Shown: piece after piece, positions 1 to 12,394 of the stretch
How positions within the stretch are numbered: the first letter of the stretch is position 1
How the letters are laid out: the number at the start of each line of letters is the position of its first letter
Origin: Pseudoscleropodium purum
Taxonomy: Eukaryota > Streptophyta > Bryopsida > Hypnales > Brachytheciaceae
Reading direction: 5' to 3'
NCBI GenBank assembly: GCA_963969395.1
Contig: OZ017798.1
Coordinates: forward strand, 20,328,173 to 20,392,172
DNA: 64,000 nt
Position numbers and translations under genes: made by a program
The notes under the pieces: generated by a model
Database searches by the model: none
What the model was told of the DNA's origin: nothing
What the model saw: only the letters and a program-made list of their open reading frames with translations

Positions 1-1408
1 TTTTGGTAACAAAGTATGATTTGAGAATTATCAAGTTGTAAAAGTAATATTTAGCACTTTGCATTTGTGAATTCATCATATATCATTTAATTTATTTTGG
101 AAATAGTCTTTAGTTATTATGCTTGAATAATATTTTTGGATTCATTATTGATTATTATTTTTATTGTGCTAAATAAATTTCACTAAAAATATTCAAAATC
201 TTTATTTATATAGAAAATTGATGTTATGAATGAAAGATATTTAATTGTATGTTTTTGGAAATAACAAGTAAATTTCATGAGAAATTGAATCACCTTAGAA
301 TCAAATGCCTTCCAAATTAGGCATGAAGCCAACGTAGATTCAAAAGTCAAGCAACTAATGTAAATATTTTAATATTTAAGTAATGAATTTTCTAAGGTAG
401 TATTCAAAATACACAAATAATAGCATTTGACTTTTCATATTGTGTTTTAAATTTCAATATAAATCATTTTATTATAATTTTTTCCATAAGAGCCAAAATT
501 TTAATATCAATTTTAAAAGATATACTACAAAATGAATACAACTAGGAAATTTGGAAAACTAGTATCACATTAAAAAATAAGCCATATTTTTCTAATGATT
601 TTGATTGATATAATGTTTAATTCAAAGATAAGGTCTTTTCTTTGGAATCCAATTGACTTTGCAATGAAACTTAGAATTACTTTCCTACACTTCTACAATA
701 AAAAACTTAAAATTTACCACTATTGAAATATCATAAAAGAATTTGTATTTTTTCCAAATTAAACATTGTTTTTGTAATTCATCAAACAAAAATGTTTTTA
801 TTCACTAATGTATGTGGTTTTTCTATCCCATGCCTTGGCCTCCAATGTAGAATACTGTAAGTTTGCAATGTTTGCATGAATTATATGCTACAACCAATTA
901 CTTTGCATGTGGCACAAGATAACAAAGCACTTGTAGAACAAATGTGAACTTTGTCAAATTGAATAATTCATGTCTTTTTAGTTGTTTCTTTCACCATGAT
1001 TCATCATGAATTTTATTCATGTGTATAATATTCCACAGCAACAATCTTAGGTTTCAAATTTTGATCTCTATTATGGCACAAACATTAACCAATAGTTAGA
1101 CTCTACTTTTTTGAGTCAAATTTGACATTGGAATGAACCCAAATTTGAGGAGGTATTCAATTTGCATTCAAATATTATTCACACATAATTCATCTAAATT
1201 TAAATGAAATTCATTTTTATATCATTTTCAATGTTAAATCATTTTATTTGAATTTTTTTAAATATTTGCATGAAACTAGAAGGCAAAAAATCTCGACATG
1301 TGTAAATTCATTTTTCATTTAAATATATTTGTTCCTACAAATTTTTTCTTTCTTCCAATAATCAAAAAATACCTAGGAATTAATGAAGAACAAACCATTC
1401 TTGCAACA
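1..1408. other. AT-rich intergenic DNA, no gene seen
   Basis: Very AT-rich sequence downstream of the RRM/dsRBD gene, which ends at 1409 on the minus strand. I see no conserved reading frame, RNA gene or repeat with clear ends. The part next to 1409 should carry the 3' UTR and poly(A) site of that gene. Confidence 0.6.
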
Positions 1409-4400
1409 TCAATAAAATGATTGTTGTTGAACTGAGTTTTGTATAGGTGTGAAACTTCCAATAGCTTGTGAAGGGATGGTTGGTTGTATAATGCCATAGG
1501 GTGCATTGTATGCAACTTGAGTTGGATATGAGTTCCCCTGAGAAATCTAAACAAAGATATATAGTTGTTAAGGCAAAGAATTTAATATGTGCTATTATAA
1601 TTTCTAAAAGATTCTTTTTTGCTTGACAATTGTTAGATATAATAAGAAAAATTACATTCATAAAACTAGATTTTCAAGGTTTGGTAGATTTAATGTCAAA
1701 ATGTAGTTTCAATCTAAGATTCTATTAGGCTTATAATAACAATAACTAATGTTTTCAAAATAAAATTCATATTTATTTTTATTAAATCATAGAATAGGAT
1801 ACAACATCTATCTACTTAATTAATGAAACATCCCTAGGAATTTGACAAATATGGTGTTCAAAGAAATGAATCAAGACTAATGTGACAATTTAAAGCAAAA
1901 TTCTTAAAATTTTATATTTTTAGAAAGCAATTAAAATAATTTTATTTAATATACTAAAGATTTTAAAAAAGAAAGTTTTTGTGAAAAAATTTATATTTGA
2001 GGCTTAAAATTTGTTTTGGAAATTCATTTAAAACTACTCAAAAGTCAAGAAAAATGATTGCAATCAAAACAATGTGTTTATATCAAGGTAATAATTTTTG
2101 TATTTAGCTATTATAAAAAGATAATGCAAAAGAAAAAACCACATTAAAATTTGCAATAGAATTCAAAAAATTGCCCTTACAAGAAAAAATATGGTAGTTT
2201 TTACCTTCAAATGAGAATATTCTATATAAAATCATTCTTTAATAGCTTTTAGAATATACCAAAATTACCTAAGAAAAACTTGATTAAAATAATTGTATGA
2301 TTCTATTTAAAGTTGTCCATTTATAACATTGTATATGTATGTAATCAAATTTATGTTTAGAGGTTTTATTCAACTAGAAGGAAATGGAACTTAAAAATTT
2401 AGTTCAATTAAGTTTGATGTTTTTTTGAATATTTTTATTATCCTTATATGAATTAAAACCAAGATTTGAAAAAGCTTTGAAGTACTATATATCTATCTTT
2501 TTAAATCATCTTCAAAAATGCTTGATGGTATTTGTAAAAAACTATATCACTTTAATCTTTAAACACGGAAGGGATGACCCTCAAAATCATCCTTTTTTTT
2601 ATTATCGTGCGAATTACTAGCCTTCAAAATTGTAAAAGTAGTCATTGCAAGTCAAACTATTGTAGAAGATCTTCCTTTTCCACAACAAATTTTGAAGATG
2701 AATAGTTGCACTTTTGTCCTATACAATTTGATTATGTGTCATCCATCGGACACAAAATGTCCACCTTGGCATTCAAGGGTTAAAACCATGTCATGGCATA
2801 TTTAAAGTATAAGATATTCTACAAGGATGGCTTATGGTCATTTTGGCATATCAATAACACTTCAAAAGAAAACTACATGATAAAATTGGAGGCAAATAGT
2901 TCTAAATACTTATGCATTAATTCATAGGCACTCAATCCTATTTTATATATACTTGAATTTTTGAAAACATCTTTGTTATAGATTTACCTCTGGAATTGAT
3001 GAAGTATTCACCATATAATCTTGATTCATATTTGCAAATCCTGTAGAATAATATATACTAAAAGAATGAAGTTTCTAAATATATATTTGGTAAATTAAAA
3101 TATTAATTAATTTTATTACATATTTAATCAATATAAATTTATAAAATGATAAAATGTAATACTTCAAAAGATTTTATCATTAAAATTGAAACGTACTTAT
3201 CATCATAGAAATTAAGTTAATTATTGTTCAAATATTTTTATAATGATTATAATTATGACCATTTTTTTAATATTTTAAAAAATTTAAGAAACATCAAGAA
3301 AAAATCAAGGAATTTGGTTTATAATATATGTTAGAGATTAATGTAGAAAATACCATTGGAAGTCAATGAAGGATTAGTTTGAGGAGCCGCATCATAAATT
3401 GAATATGGAGTTCCACTTGGTGGAGGAGTAAGAGTAGAAACTCCTACCATTGCAATAGACATATTTCCATGTTGAGTTGGAATATGTGAAGATTGCACAA
3501 TATTGTGACCTACATGAAGTCCTTGAGATTGTGGTTGTACATATGTATTAAATTGTGGTTCTTGAGGGTGTACAACAGATGATCTATATCCACATATAAA
3601 TTCAATTTAGAAACTATGAGATAAAAGATATAAAGATTAAAAATCTATAGTTTGCAAGGGTGCCCAAAAATACTTAATGATTTTGTTACATTTAGATTTG
3701 TATAGGGATTTCATTGAGTATTTAGAAAAATATATTATAAAATCTATAAAATTAATATGTTGCTAAAAATAATATGTTCTCCAAATTCAAATTGAAAAAA
3801 ATCTTAGGTAGTTATAGACAAAGATGTGTAAATGAAAATTTCAATTTTTTTATATACATTTTTTTTGAAAAATAGAAAAAAATTTAGATAATCCAAAAGA
3901 ATTGATAATTTTTCTATATTAAAGGAACTTCTAGTCAATTACTTACACTTTAATATTATACAACCTCTACGTTCATACAATGGAAGAGCACATTAAATGT
4001 ACATGAAAAAGTGGCATCTTTGTAATTCAAAAAATTAATTACAAATTTCAATTTCTAAATCTAAATTTAATTTTTTGAGCTAAAAATTACACTTAAAATC
4101 TCTAAATTGGAAAATATGACACCAATTGAAGTTTTTTTAATAAAAAATTAAAATTAAACAACATATAAAATATTCATGAATACATATCCAATAAACCCTG
4201 CATCATTTAGACATTTAATGCAAAAGTTATAGAAAGGAAACTCAAATGTTTAAGATGTGTAACAAAATTAGGATAAGTTTTTTTTTGCAATCACCTTTTT
4301 GTGTAGGATTTGTACATTTTTTTGAAGGATTTGCATCTCAAATTATTTGTCACTATAAAAACTAAAAGGATATTGTGAAGTACAAGTTCTTATGTATTAA

Positions 4401-7400
4401 TAAAAATCCAAGATTCTACATTTTTAATATAAAATATTCTACCATGACATTTTATTTACAAAAGCTAATTATTAAACTATAATTTTTATTAAATGATGTT
4501 GGTAATAAATGATAATCTACAAGGAAGAATTTTTAGAAGAAAAAGAAATTAAAGATTAAATGAAATAAGCATATTTTTATACCTTTGGGCTTCTGGAAAC
4601 AATGGTTGTACTCCAAATGTTGGAGCATTTGGATTTGATTGAATAGGGATTTGTTCAGGAGCATCCAATCGTTGGCGAGGAAGTGTTCTTTGAGCATCCA
4701 CAAATCTTGTTTCTTCTTCCTTTTTCATCAAAATTGATCAAATCAACAATCAAATTGAGTGAAAGTTAAAATATTTTTAAAATATTGTAACATTGTAGTT
4801 TTAATTTATTTAAAGAATGAATAAATATTGATTTATATTAATGATATTTACAGATTTGAAATTTTAATCAATATAAATAAATTACCATTTGAAAAAATGG
4901 GCGTTTCATTCCTGAAGTTTCATAGTCACGAGTTGCTCCAACAAATCCAATTGGAAGTAAATCACGAGTATTAAAATTTAAAAGTGAAGGAGGAGGTGGA
5001 AGATTTTTATTTACAAAAGTACTCTCAGCTAAATCACGACTAGTAAAAGTTTCACCCCCAATTCCAATCCCTCCTACAAAATCTCTTCCTCCAAATCCTG
5101 GATTTCCATAACCTCGTCCACCTTGAATTCTATCATAGCGCTCTGCATATGTTTCTGAGTTTTGGATTGTTCCTCCTCCTCCTCGAGGACCTTGAAATGA
5201 AGGATTTAATGCTCCACCACGTCCACCAAATCTTTCTCCTAAACCTCTTTGTGTTGTAGCTCGTGAAAATTCATTATACCCATTTAAAGGAATAGCATTT
5301 GGATTGCTTATGAAATTACTATTCTTTCCATTTCTCACAAAAGAATCATTAGAGTTGTAACGTTTATTCTTTCCACTTCCACCACGTGTTCCTCCACCAA
5401 TATTTGGAAGTCCTAAGAATGAATTGTCAAGTCCACCTTGCATAGGTTTCCAATCTGTGTTTGATCTTCCACGAGAATTTTGATTTCCTCCTCTACTCAT
5501 ACCGCCGCTTCCTCCTCCTGTATTTCCACCTTTTCCTTTGCGATTGGAGCGTTCACGATCACCAAATCGTTGCCTTGATTGTCCAGGCTTTAGAAATTCA
5601 GACTCGGAAACCGTTTCCATAATTTTTTCTAATGCATTAGCAGCTGCCATTTGCTTTGCTCTTGCCTTGTTGCGACCAACACCAAATCCTTTCATCGGGG
5701 CACCACTTGCTCCTCCAATCGAACCACCAATCACTGCAGTAACTCCAAATGGACCGTTGGTTTCTGCTTTGGTTTCATAGTGTACTTCACAATGATGCCG
5801 TGAAGCATATTCATGAAGTAAAGACAATGGTGTTTTATTGTTCAATTTTTGATCTTGGCGTAATCCTTCGATTAGCTTATGTACTTTGGTTTTTTTATGT
5901 AATTCATTTTCATCAAGAGAATCAAAACCAAATCCACACATAGCACATTCAAATTTATCAAGAGAAGGCTTGGATACAACATCAAAAATTTGTGAGATGG
6001 ATTGTTCATTATTTCCTAAATCACATAAATTTAGAGGAATTGAGTCTCCATTTTGAGGTGGTTCTTGTACAAGTTTGGTACCATCTAATTTTCTTTCTTT
6101 CTTTTCAGCATTTGTTGTTTGTTTATCTTTCATTTTTTGAAGTGCTTGAGATTTTGCATCCAATTCTTCATTGTTTCGTTTTCCACCTCTTTTGGATTTT
6201 TTCTCTAGTCTTTGTGAGTTTGACAAACCATACTTTTGATCTCGTAGACCTCCAAATCTTAATTGGCTATCAAAACGAGGAATGTTACCCCAATTTGATA
6301 ATACTGCATAATCAAAATGAATTTAATATACATAAATAGTGAATAATCATAAAATGTTAGTAATTATGGTATATTCATTGTACAATTACAAAGATCAATT
6401 TAAAAAAAATCATTTATTAAAATAAAAAATTAATATTTTTGTATTTATAAATATGAAATCTTACCATCATAAGGAATAAGTTCCATTCCCCTTGGAATTC
6501 CCATTCCCATCCCCATTCCTAATCCCATTCCCAATCCCATCCCCCCTCCGATTCCCATTCCCCTTCCAATTCCCATTCCCCCTTCCATTCCCATTCCCAC
6601 TCTATAATCACCTCGAAAGCTAGATGAATATCCTCCACGTGTTCCTCCTTTAATAGGTTTGTTTTTGGTTTGTGGCTTTGCAAGCATTACTTTGACTTTC
6701 ATCTAATCAAAACAAGATAGTTTGAAAAAGTTCAAAAAGATAAAATCAATACTTTGTAATATTAGAATTAAACACTAAAATGAAGAAACATTTATACACA
6801 TTATGATTTTCATACCTTTATATCTCCTTCATTGATTTCACTATTGTTTAAAGCCTCAATGCATGCTAAAGCTGCATCTCGATCAACATAGTTTACAAAT
6901 CCAAAATCCTTTCGTTTTGCAGATAACATGTTGCGGGCCAATACAATTCGTTCAATTGCACCATATTTGCTAAAATGTTCTTTGACCTTCTCTTCATCCC
7001 ATGATGGAGGCATTCCATCTACAAAAACAGATTTTACCTGCATTGACAATTAAGAATGGAATTCATACAAATTTATATAATATTACAAGTTGTATATTGA
7101 ATATTTCATCATGACATTCTACTTCTTTTTTATGATCTTATAACATTTGATTGAATTTTTATTTATTAATATAAGTAGGTGTATATGCATACTTGAGACA
7201 TGGTATCTTCATCAGGTTCATTTAATGGTTGTGCCCATGCAACTTTTCCTGAACGATCTGTTCCAAAGATTGCATCTGATTGTTGAAGTCGACGAAAAGC
7301 ACTCAAAGCCTCTTTGTGTGTATTAAATTCAATGAATGCAAACCCACGGTTTACACCTTCTAGTTGAGGATCCTCCATCAATGTAATGTCTTCTACATTT

Positions 7401-9621
7401 TCAATACCAAAGTTCTTCAATGCATCCAATACCTAATTTGAATGAATGAATATATCAACCTCAATAAAGATAATAATCTTATCTTTGTGATACATGTTTA
7501 TTCAATCAATCATGACACTAATGTTTACAACATTTGGCTTAAAAACATAAGGTTATGGAAATTGTCTTTGATGACTATAAATTGGAATACTCACCGTTTC
7601 TTTCTTCCATGACTTGTTGATATTACCAAGAAATAATGTATCATTCTCCTCACTTGGTGAAACACCACAAGAACGGCCTCGAATCTATGTAAAATAAATT
7701 GAAAAGAAAAAATTATGACAAATTTAATTTAAAAAAAAAATTTAGATGTGAATTTCAATACTTCATTTAATTTTGAGGTATACATTATGACTATAATAAG
7801 TGACAAATAACCCATATATTAATAATTAATCAATAATCTATAAAGAAGATTTGGTTTATGCTTAGCTTTTGTATCAATTGGTGTGCACTTTTATGCTCAT
7901 GTTTGGTATTTTTTATTGTGGATGTCTTGAGTATACTATGTTTGGCTAGCTATATTTTTTGCTAAAGTAAAATCACAAATTGTGTTTGCATTGCCTACGA
8001 GGGCTTCATAATTAGTTGTAGATGGCATTATGGCTAAATAAAAGATGGCTTGCAATTCTAGCAATCTTTAGTGATTCCAACCATTAATATCATTTTTTAT
8101 AATTAAATTTGAGACTCAAATCCTAGAGACATCCAAAAATCACCACTTCATCAAATGTTTAGTGTATTCCTTCATCTGTATGTACTTAAATTATCCAAGG
8201 AGCAATTTTGTGATATCTATAAACATAATTTTGATCCTTTGTAACTTTACACATGTAATTTGAATAACAATAAAAAACTTTTGTGCTTTTTCATCCCCTT
8301 TCATTTGCCAATAAGAATGTTCAAAAAATCTAACCAACTAAAGACTACAACTACTTAATGCAAGGTTATATATATATACTATTAGCAAGTATCTATTGTT
8401 ACAAGAATTGCATATAATTGAAGTTTGGTAACTTACTTGGACACGCTCCATTTCTAGAGCAGCCTTCTTGGCTAAGGCAACGGAAGCAAATCGAATAAAT
8501 GCATAGCCTTTGTTCTTGCCTGTTTGAGGATTCTTCATTAGACGCACCTCTACGACATCACCTACTTTTTTAAATACGGAAGAAAGGTCTTCCTCTGTGG
8601 TCTCTTTGTCTAGCCCACCCACAAAAACCTCCAAACACTTGTGCTTGCGTCTCTCAGAGATGGGCAAAGCTTGATGTTCTTCTACTGAAATATAATCTGC
8701 CCCCTCAGTCTCAAGTTCATCCTCCCTTCCATGCTCTTCTAATTCCAGCTTCTCATTGCCCCCTGGAAACAATGCCAATATATGCCAAGTTGGTATAGGT
8801 GAATAACTGTGAGACTATTGCACTAAGATAGTGGACATTACAACTATTAGAAAAATGATAATGATTCTCATTACCAACAACAACTCTTGTCTTCCAATGC
8901 AAAAGCTTGGCCTTCAAATATGAAGTTGTTATTGAAGTATAGCTTGGCTAAATGTGTATATTGTGTTGGTCTTACCACCTAAGGTTCCAATACTATGCCA
9001 TAATTTGAACGTGCAATAAGAATGCAACAATGTAACAAGCATGAGAGAACATTGTAAAAGGTCATCATCAAGAGCTTGAGAGTATTCAACTCCAAGAAAT
9101 CAAGGCAATGGGCTACCTATGAGGAAAGAATCAATCTCTGTGCCGCCCATGTTGTTGTTGCCTTGATCATTGCTACCCTCAATGCTAGCAGTGGCCACTT
9201 CTTGTTGTATATCTAAATCAATATCCATCTTCCCAGACTCATTGTTCTCTACTTCACCCTCAATTGCCTCAATGCCACCCTCTACCATGATGTGGTCATT
9301 TTGTTGTGCACTTGCATCTATTTTGGAATGATTGATATCATGAGGTTGAAGTCCATGCTCTAATTCATTCACAACAACAGACATAACCTCAACTTCGTCT
9401 ACCAAATTTTGAATCACAGGCATTGCGGTAATAAAATTGGCATTGCCTTGATCAGGTTTGTTTGTAAGAAGAGTATTTGCAGGCTTGAAATCATTCACAA
9501 TGCTTACTTCGGTCGAAGACTTCTCTTCTTTGGGATCAATGCTAACAATTGGGGAACTACTTGCATTTGTAGAGACAAGATGTGTAAACTCTTGGGCAAC
9601 CATCTCGTTGGTTGAATCCAT
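1409..9621 (-). CDS. RNA-binding protein with three RRMs, C2H2 zinc finger and dsRNA-binding domain
   Basis: Eleven exons, read from high to low coordinate: 9621-9117, 8762-8437, 7684-7595, 7432-7193, 7037-6816, 6702-6465, 6303-4886, 4719-4583, 3583-3354, 3040-2988, 1546-1409. They join in frame to about 1198 aa. The first 210 residues are acidic and disordered. RRM1 (about 211-277) has VFVGGL and KGYAFIRF; RRM2 (about 290-372) has LFLGNI and RGFAFIEF; RRM3 (about 389-475) has VFVDGM and DFGFVNY. This trio resembles plant hnRNP Q-like proteins such as Arabidopsis At2g44710. A Gly/Met repeat follows, then a C2H2 finger (C660, C663, H676, H682), a dsRNA-binding domain (about 700-772, helix 2 GRNKARAKQMAAANALEKI), a Gly/Arg-rich stretch and a Q/N/P/S-rich tail ending QQQSFY. 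Expected role: nuclear RNA processing or dsRNA recognition. Least certain is the exon 8 acceptor (AAG at 4720), which has a weak pyrimidine tract. Codon third positions are AT-rich. Confidence 0.85.
2556..2779. mobile_element. TTAA-flanked short element, copy A1
   Basis: A 224-bp block bounded by TTAA at 2552-2555 and 2780-2783. The left end is TCTTTAAAC and the right end TTCAAGGG, which are imperfect inverted ends. It is plainly homologous over its length, with few gaps, to 28374-28597, which is also 224 bp. It lies in intron 10 of the RRM/dsRBD gene. No coding capacity, so non-autonomous. Confidence 0.7.
6484..6600 (-). repeat. Hexamer-type repeat coding a Gly/Met-rich run
   Basis: Repeats of CCCATT, CCCCAT and similar on the plus strand, inside exon 6 of the RRM/dsRBD gene. 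On the coding strand they give alternating Gly-Met, Gly-Ile and Gly-Leu pairs just after RRM3. Such a repeat can change length by slippage in steps of two residues. Confidence 0.8.
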
Positions 9622-10781
9622 GGTAGGGAGAGCACTAGAACTACTACAGTTGTTGTGTCTTGAATGATGTAAAACAATCTTTTCTACAATGTTAGAAGAG
9701 TCCGGAAGAAAAAAATGTTGTTGCTACTGCTTCTCTCCTGAGAGTCCCATAATCATCACAACAAACGAATTGCAAAAATGGACCCACTTAGAAAGACTAT
9801 TGGTTATCAAAACAAAGGCAATAACCGTCACCGACGACACCTCACACCCTATTCTATACGGTTTCAATAACCGTCACCAACAACACCTCACCTCTTCACA
9901 CTCGGTTATGATCACTTGGTTACGGTTGCCAAGTTGGATGCCATCCATAATGCATGTCCAGCAAGTGTGAACAAGCGTGAACGTCGAGTCTTGGGAAGGG
10001 CAAGAAGGGCCTCTCAAACACACCGAAGCGTCATTTTTCCTTACATTGACGTGTCGCAGAGCACTAAAAAAAGGTGACATTCAACTACGTAAGCTCAAAA
10101 CAACTAGAAATGGTAAACAACGAAATTGGTTTAAGCTTCCAGTTGGCTACAAGGAGAATTTCCCATGTCCTGAATCACTGCCAAAAGAACAAAATTGACG
10201 TATTGAGCAAACAGAATAAAATTTGTGGGATAAACAACTAGAGATCGAAAATGAGTCACGCCCATGCAGTGAACGGCTTCAGCAGTTCAGAAGCAGTTCA
10301 GATCTGCTGCATGCAGTGAATTTCCAACACATCGCAAGCTAAGCTCGAATGAAGTCATCAGTTTTGTTAAAAATTCACTGCAAAACCTACTTCTCCACTG
10401 AACGATGAAATAAAACAAAGAAAATAAAGAACATGATAGGCAAAGCACAAGGAAATGTAGATCGATATTCCAGAGTACAGCGTAATAGGAATTGCATATA
10501 GAAGTTGTCACGCCATCTTCAAATGCAAATTAATAGTAAAGCATGTGCTTCATCTGTCAGGCACATCACATTTTTGCTGTGAATAATTCTGGTTCAAGGA
10601 CGGATAACAGCCCCCCAAAATGTCAAGTGCTGATCACTGTGTCCTCTCTAAGTGGACATTCATACGTCACAGCCATGTATAGACCCGATGAATTATCAAC
10701 CACAGGATACAAGCCTACTCTTCTCACGCTACTACTAACCCAAAAGGGCCAGAGACAAAACGCTGGCATGCTCATTGTGCC
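9622..10781. other. Spacer between RRM/dsRBD gene and TOM5
   Basis: Holds the promoter and 5' UTR of the RRM/dsRBD gene (left part, reading left) and the 3' UTR of TOM5 (right part). Composition is more balanced than in the outer spacers. Open frames here are short and without recognisable motifs; I see no further gene. Confidence 0.5.
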
Positions 10782-11833
10782 CTAAATTGCCATCAAGTCA
10801 CCGAAATTTCGCATCAACATCACAGACCCTGCAAACATTGCTACTGCTCGCAGAAGTCTCTGCATCAAACACGAGGCTCAAAATCAGTTTCAAATCCTTC
10901 ATTAAGTTCCAGCATCGAGGTAAAGACAACATAATCCAAGGCCCAAGATTGTTTACACACCTATTAACAACCTTCACCTAAAAGTGATCCCTACAGAACA
11001 AGGGGATACAAAGTACTTTGGAAATGACAAACCCTTTGAAAACTTACGGTTTATACATACGGTAACCCAAAATTACATGCTAAATTAAATGCATTGGAAT
11101 CATATTTCAATTGCCTTCAAGCCTGAACAGAACCATACTCGAATGATTCTTTGGATATACCCAAAAAATTGTTCACCCTACCAATGCTATGTAAAAACCT
11201 AAACAGGCATCGACCTCGATATACTGTAGATGTTCACAATCGCTGGTAGCCCAGGTATGTGAGTACAACAGTAAAATAATATTGAATCGATACATATGGA
11301 GGTCAATCCTAATTCGATATTAAACCATCACTAATCAACATAGATTCCACATTGAATCAAATTGATATTGAAGTTGCAATTATCAATATTATTACTTTGA
11401 TTCAATAAACTAAAGACATAGGGTAACACAAAATTAATCTTTCTTCAAATACGGATTTCAGTGTGATTTCAATATTGTTTTACAGTAGTTACTGCCAACA
11501 TACAATCAATAATGAAAGTGTTGCATTCCGCGTGTGTGACGTCCGGATTTGTTTCAATGTTGACTCGAGAGGATCGGATTTTCGTGATCGGCATCACGTA
11601 ACCGGCAATTCAGGCTCAGAAATATTCATAAAAAAGTCGCCATCTCAACTCTTGACCAACGCACAAATTAATAATCGACCAAGCAACAAACACATGGAGG
11701 TTCATGTAGAAAGCAAAGGCTCAATAAGAAAAACAAGGCAGCGGTAAGATACCAAATGCGCGGGGAGCTTCTCCTCATCCCTCGTTTCAGCGGTCCACTG
11801 ATTCTTCAACTTCTGCAACGTACTGTGCGCCAT
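10782..11833 (-). CDS. TOM5: TOM5, small subunit of the mitochondrial outer-membrane translocase
   Basis: Two exons: 11833-11753 (27 codons, ending before GTATCT) and 10859-10782 (25 codons plus TAG, after acceptor ATGCAG). They join in phase 0 to a 52-aa protein. The N-terminal half is hydrophilic (KLKNQW, DEEK) and faces the cytosol in the family. The second exon is one membrane span with the C-terminal signature RLLRAVAMFAGSVMLMRN followed by FGDLMAI, which closely matches plant TOM5 as I recall it (LLRA..LFAGS...MR.YGDLMAI). TOM5 is a tail-anchored subunit of the TOM complex, close to the TOM40 pore, and aids preprotein import. The length fits plant TOM5. The gene is divergent from the isopentenyl phosphate kinase gene. 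Both exons are too short to stand out as open frames. Confidence 0.88.
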
Positions 11834-11970
11834 CTCTTTCTACCCTTCGCTATGAAGCGCAATGCAAATCAGATCGCAGAAAAACTTCAACCGCAACGTC
11901 GATCAATCCACAGAACATAAGCAAATCAAAATTGATCTCATTGCATTGCATTACAAATCGTTGCCCCAGA

Positions 11971-11980
11971 AAACCCTAAA
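11971..11980 (+). promoter_or_regulatory. Telo-box
   Basis: AAACCCTAAA, 138 bp upstream of the TOM5 start codon and about 415 bp upstream of the kinase ATG. Telo-boxes are bound by plant Myb-type factors and are common in housekeeping promoters. Confidence 0.55.
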
Positions 11981-12364
11981 TCCCCCCACCCAGTTATCAG
12001 TATTACGAGACTTACTGCCGACATATGTGCATATCCGGGTATTGCACCGGACCTACTCTACCACTGAATCTATGTGGACGTGTACATTTCAGGGAGAATA
12101 GAAATCTTGTGTGCGAATAGGAGAAACTAAAGTACCCCTGATTCCGTGCTTCAGCACTCCCTCCACTCCAGCAAGAACAGAGCGGCCTGCCTCTTCCCGA
12201 AGCTCCCCAAAGTACCCATAGGCAGGCAGGCAGGAGCCTGCTCAGAGAGCTTATTCGTATTCGGGAATCATCCGAATTGTGATTTCAGTTTGTTGTGTGA
12301 TCGAGGCGGAAGATTGGAATTGTAAGTGAGGCGGAGTTTCCGAGACAGGGCTCAAATTTTGACC

Positions 12365-12383
12365 TAGAGAGAGAGAGAGAGAA
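12365..12383 (+). repeat. (GA)n tract in the IPK leader
   Basis: A run of GA dinucleotides ending 11 bp before the kinase start codon, so probably in the 5' UTR. GA tracts in plant leaders and promoters can bind BPC factors; any role here is inference. Confidence 0.6.
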
Positions 12384-12394
12384 TCCGAGAAACC

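Larger units (their letters stand above)
11834..12394. promoter_or_regulatory. Bidirectional promoter region of TOM5 and IPK
   Basis: 561 bp between the two divergent start codons. It contains a telo-box (AAACCCTAAA, 11971-11980), a motif common in plant promoters of mitochondrial and translation genes, and a short (GA)n tract just before the kinase ATG. It must also hold both 5' UTRs. No TATA box is obvious for either direction. Confidence 0.6.
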
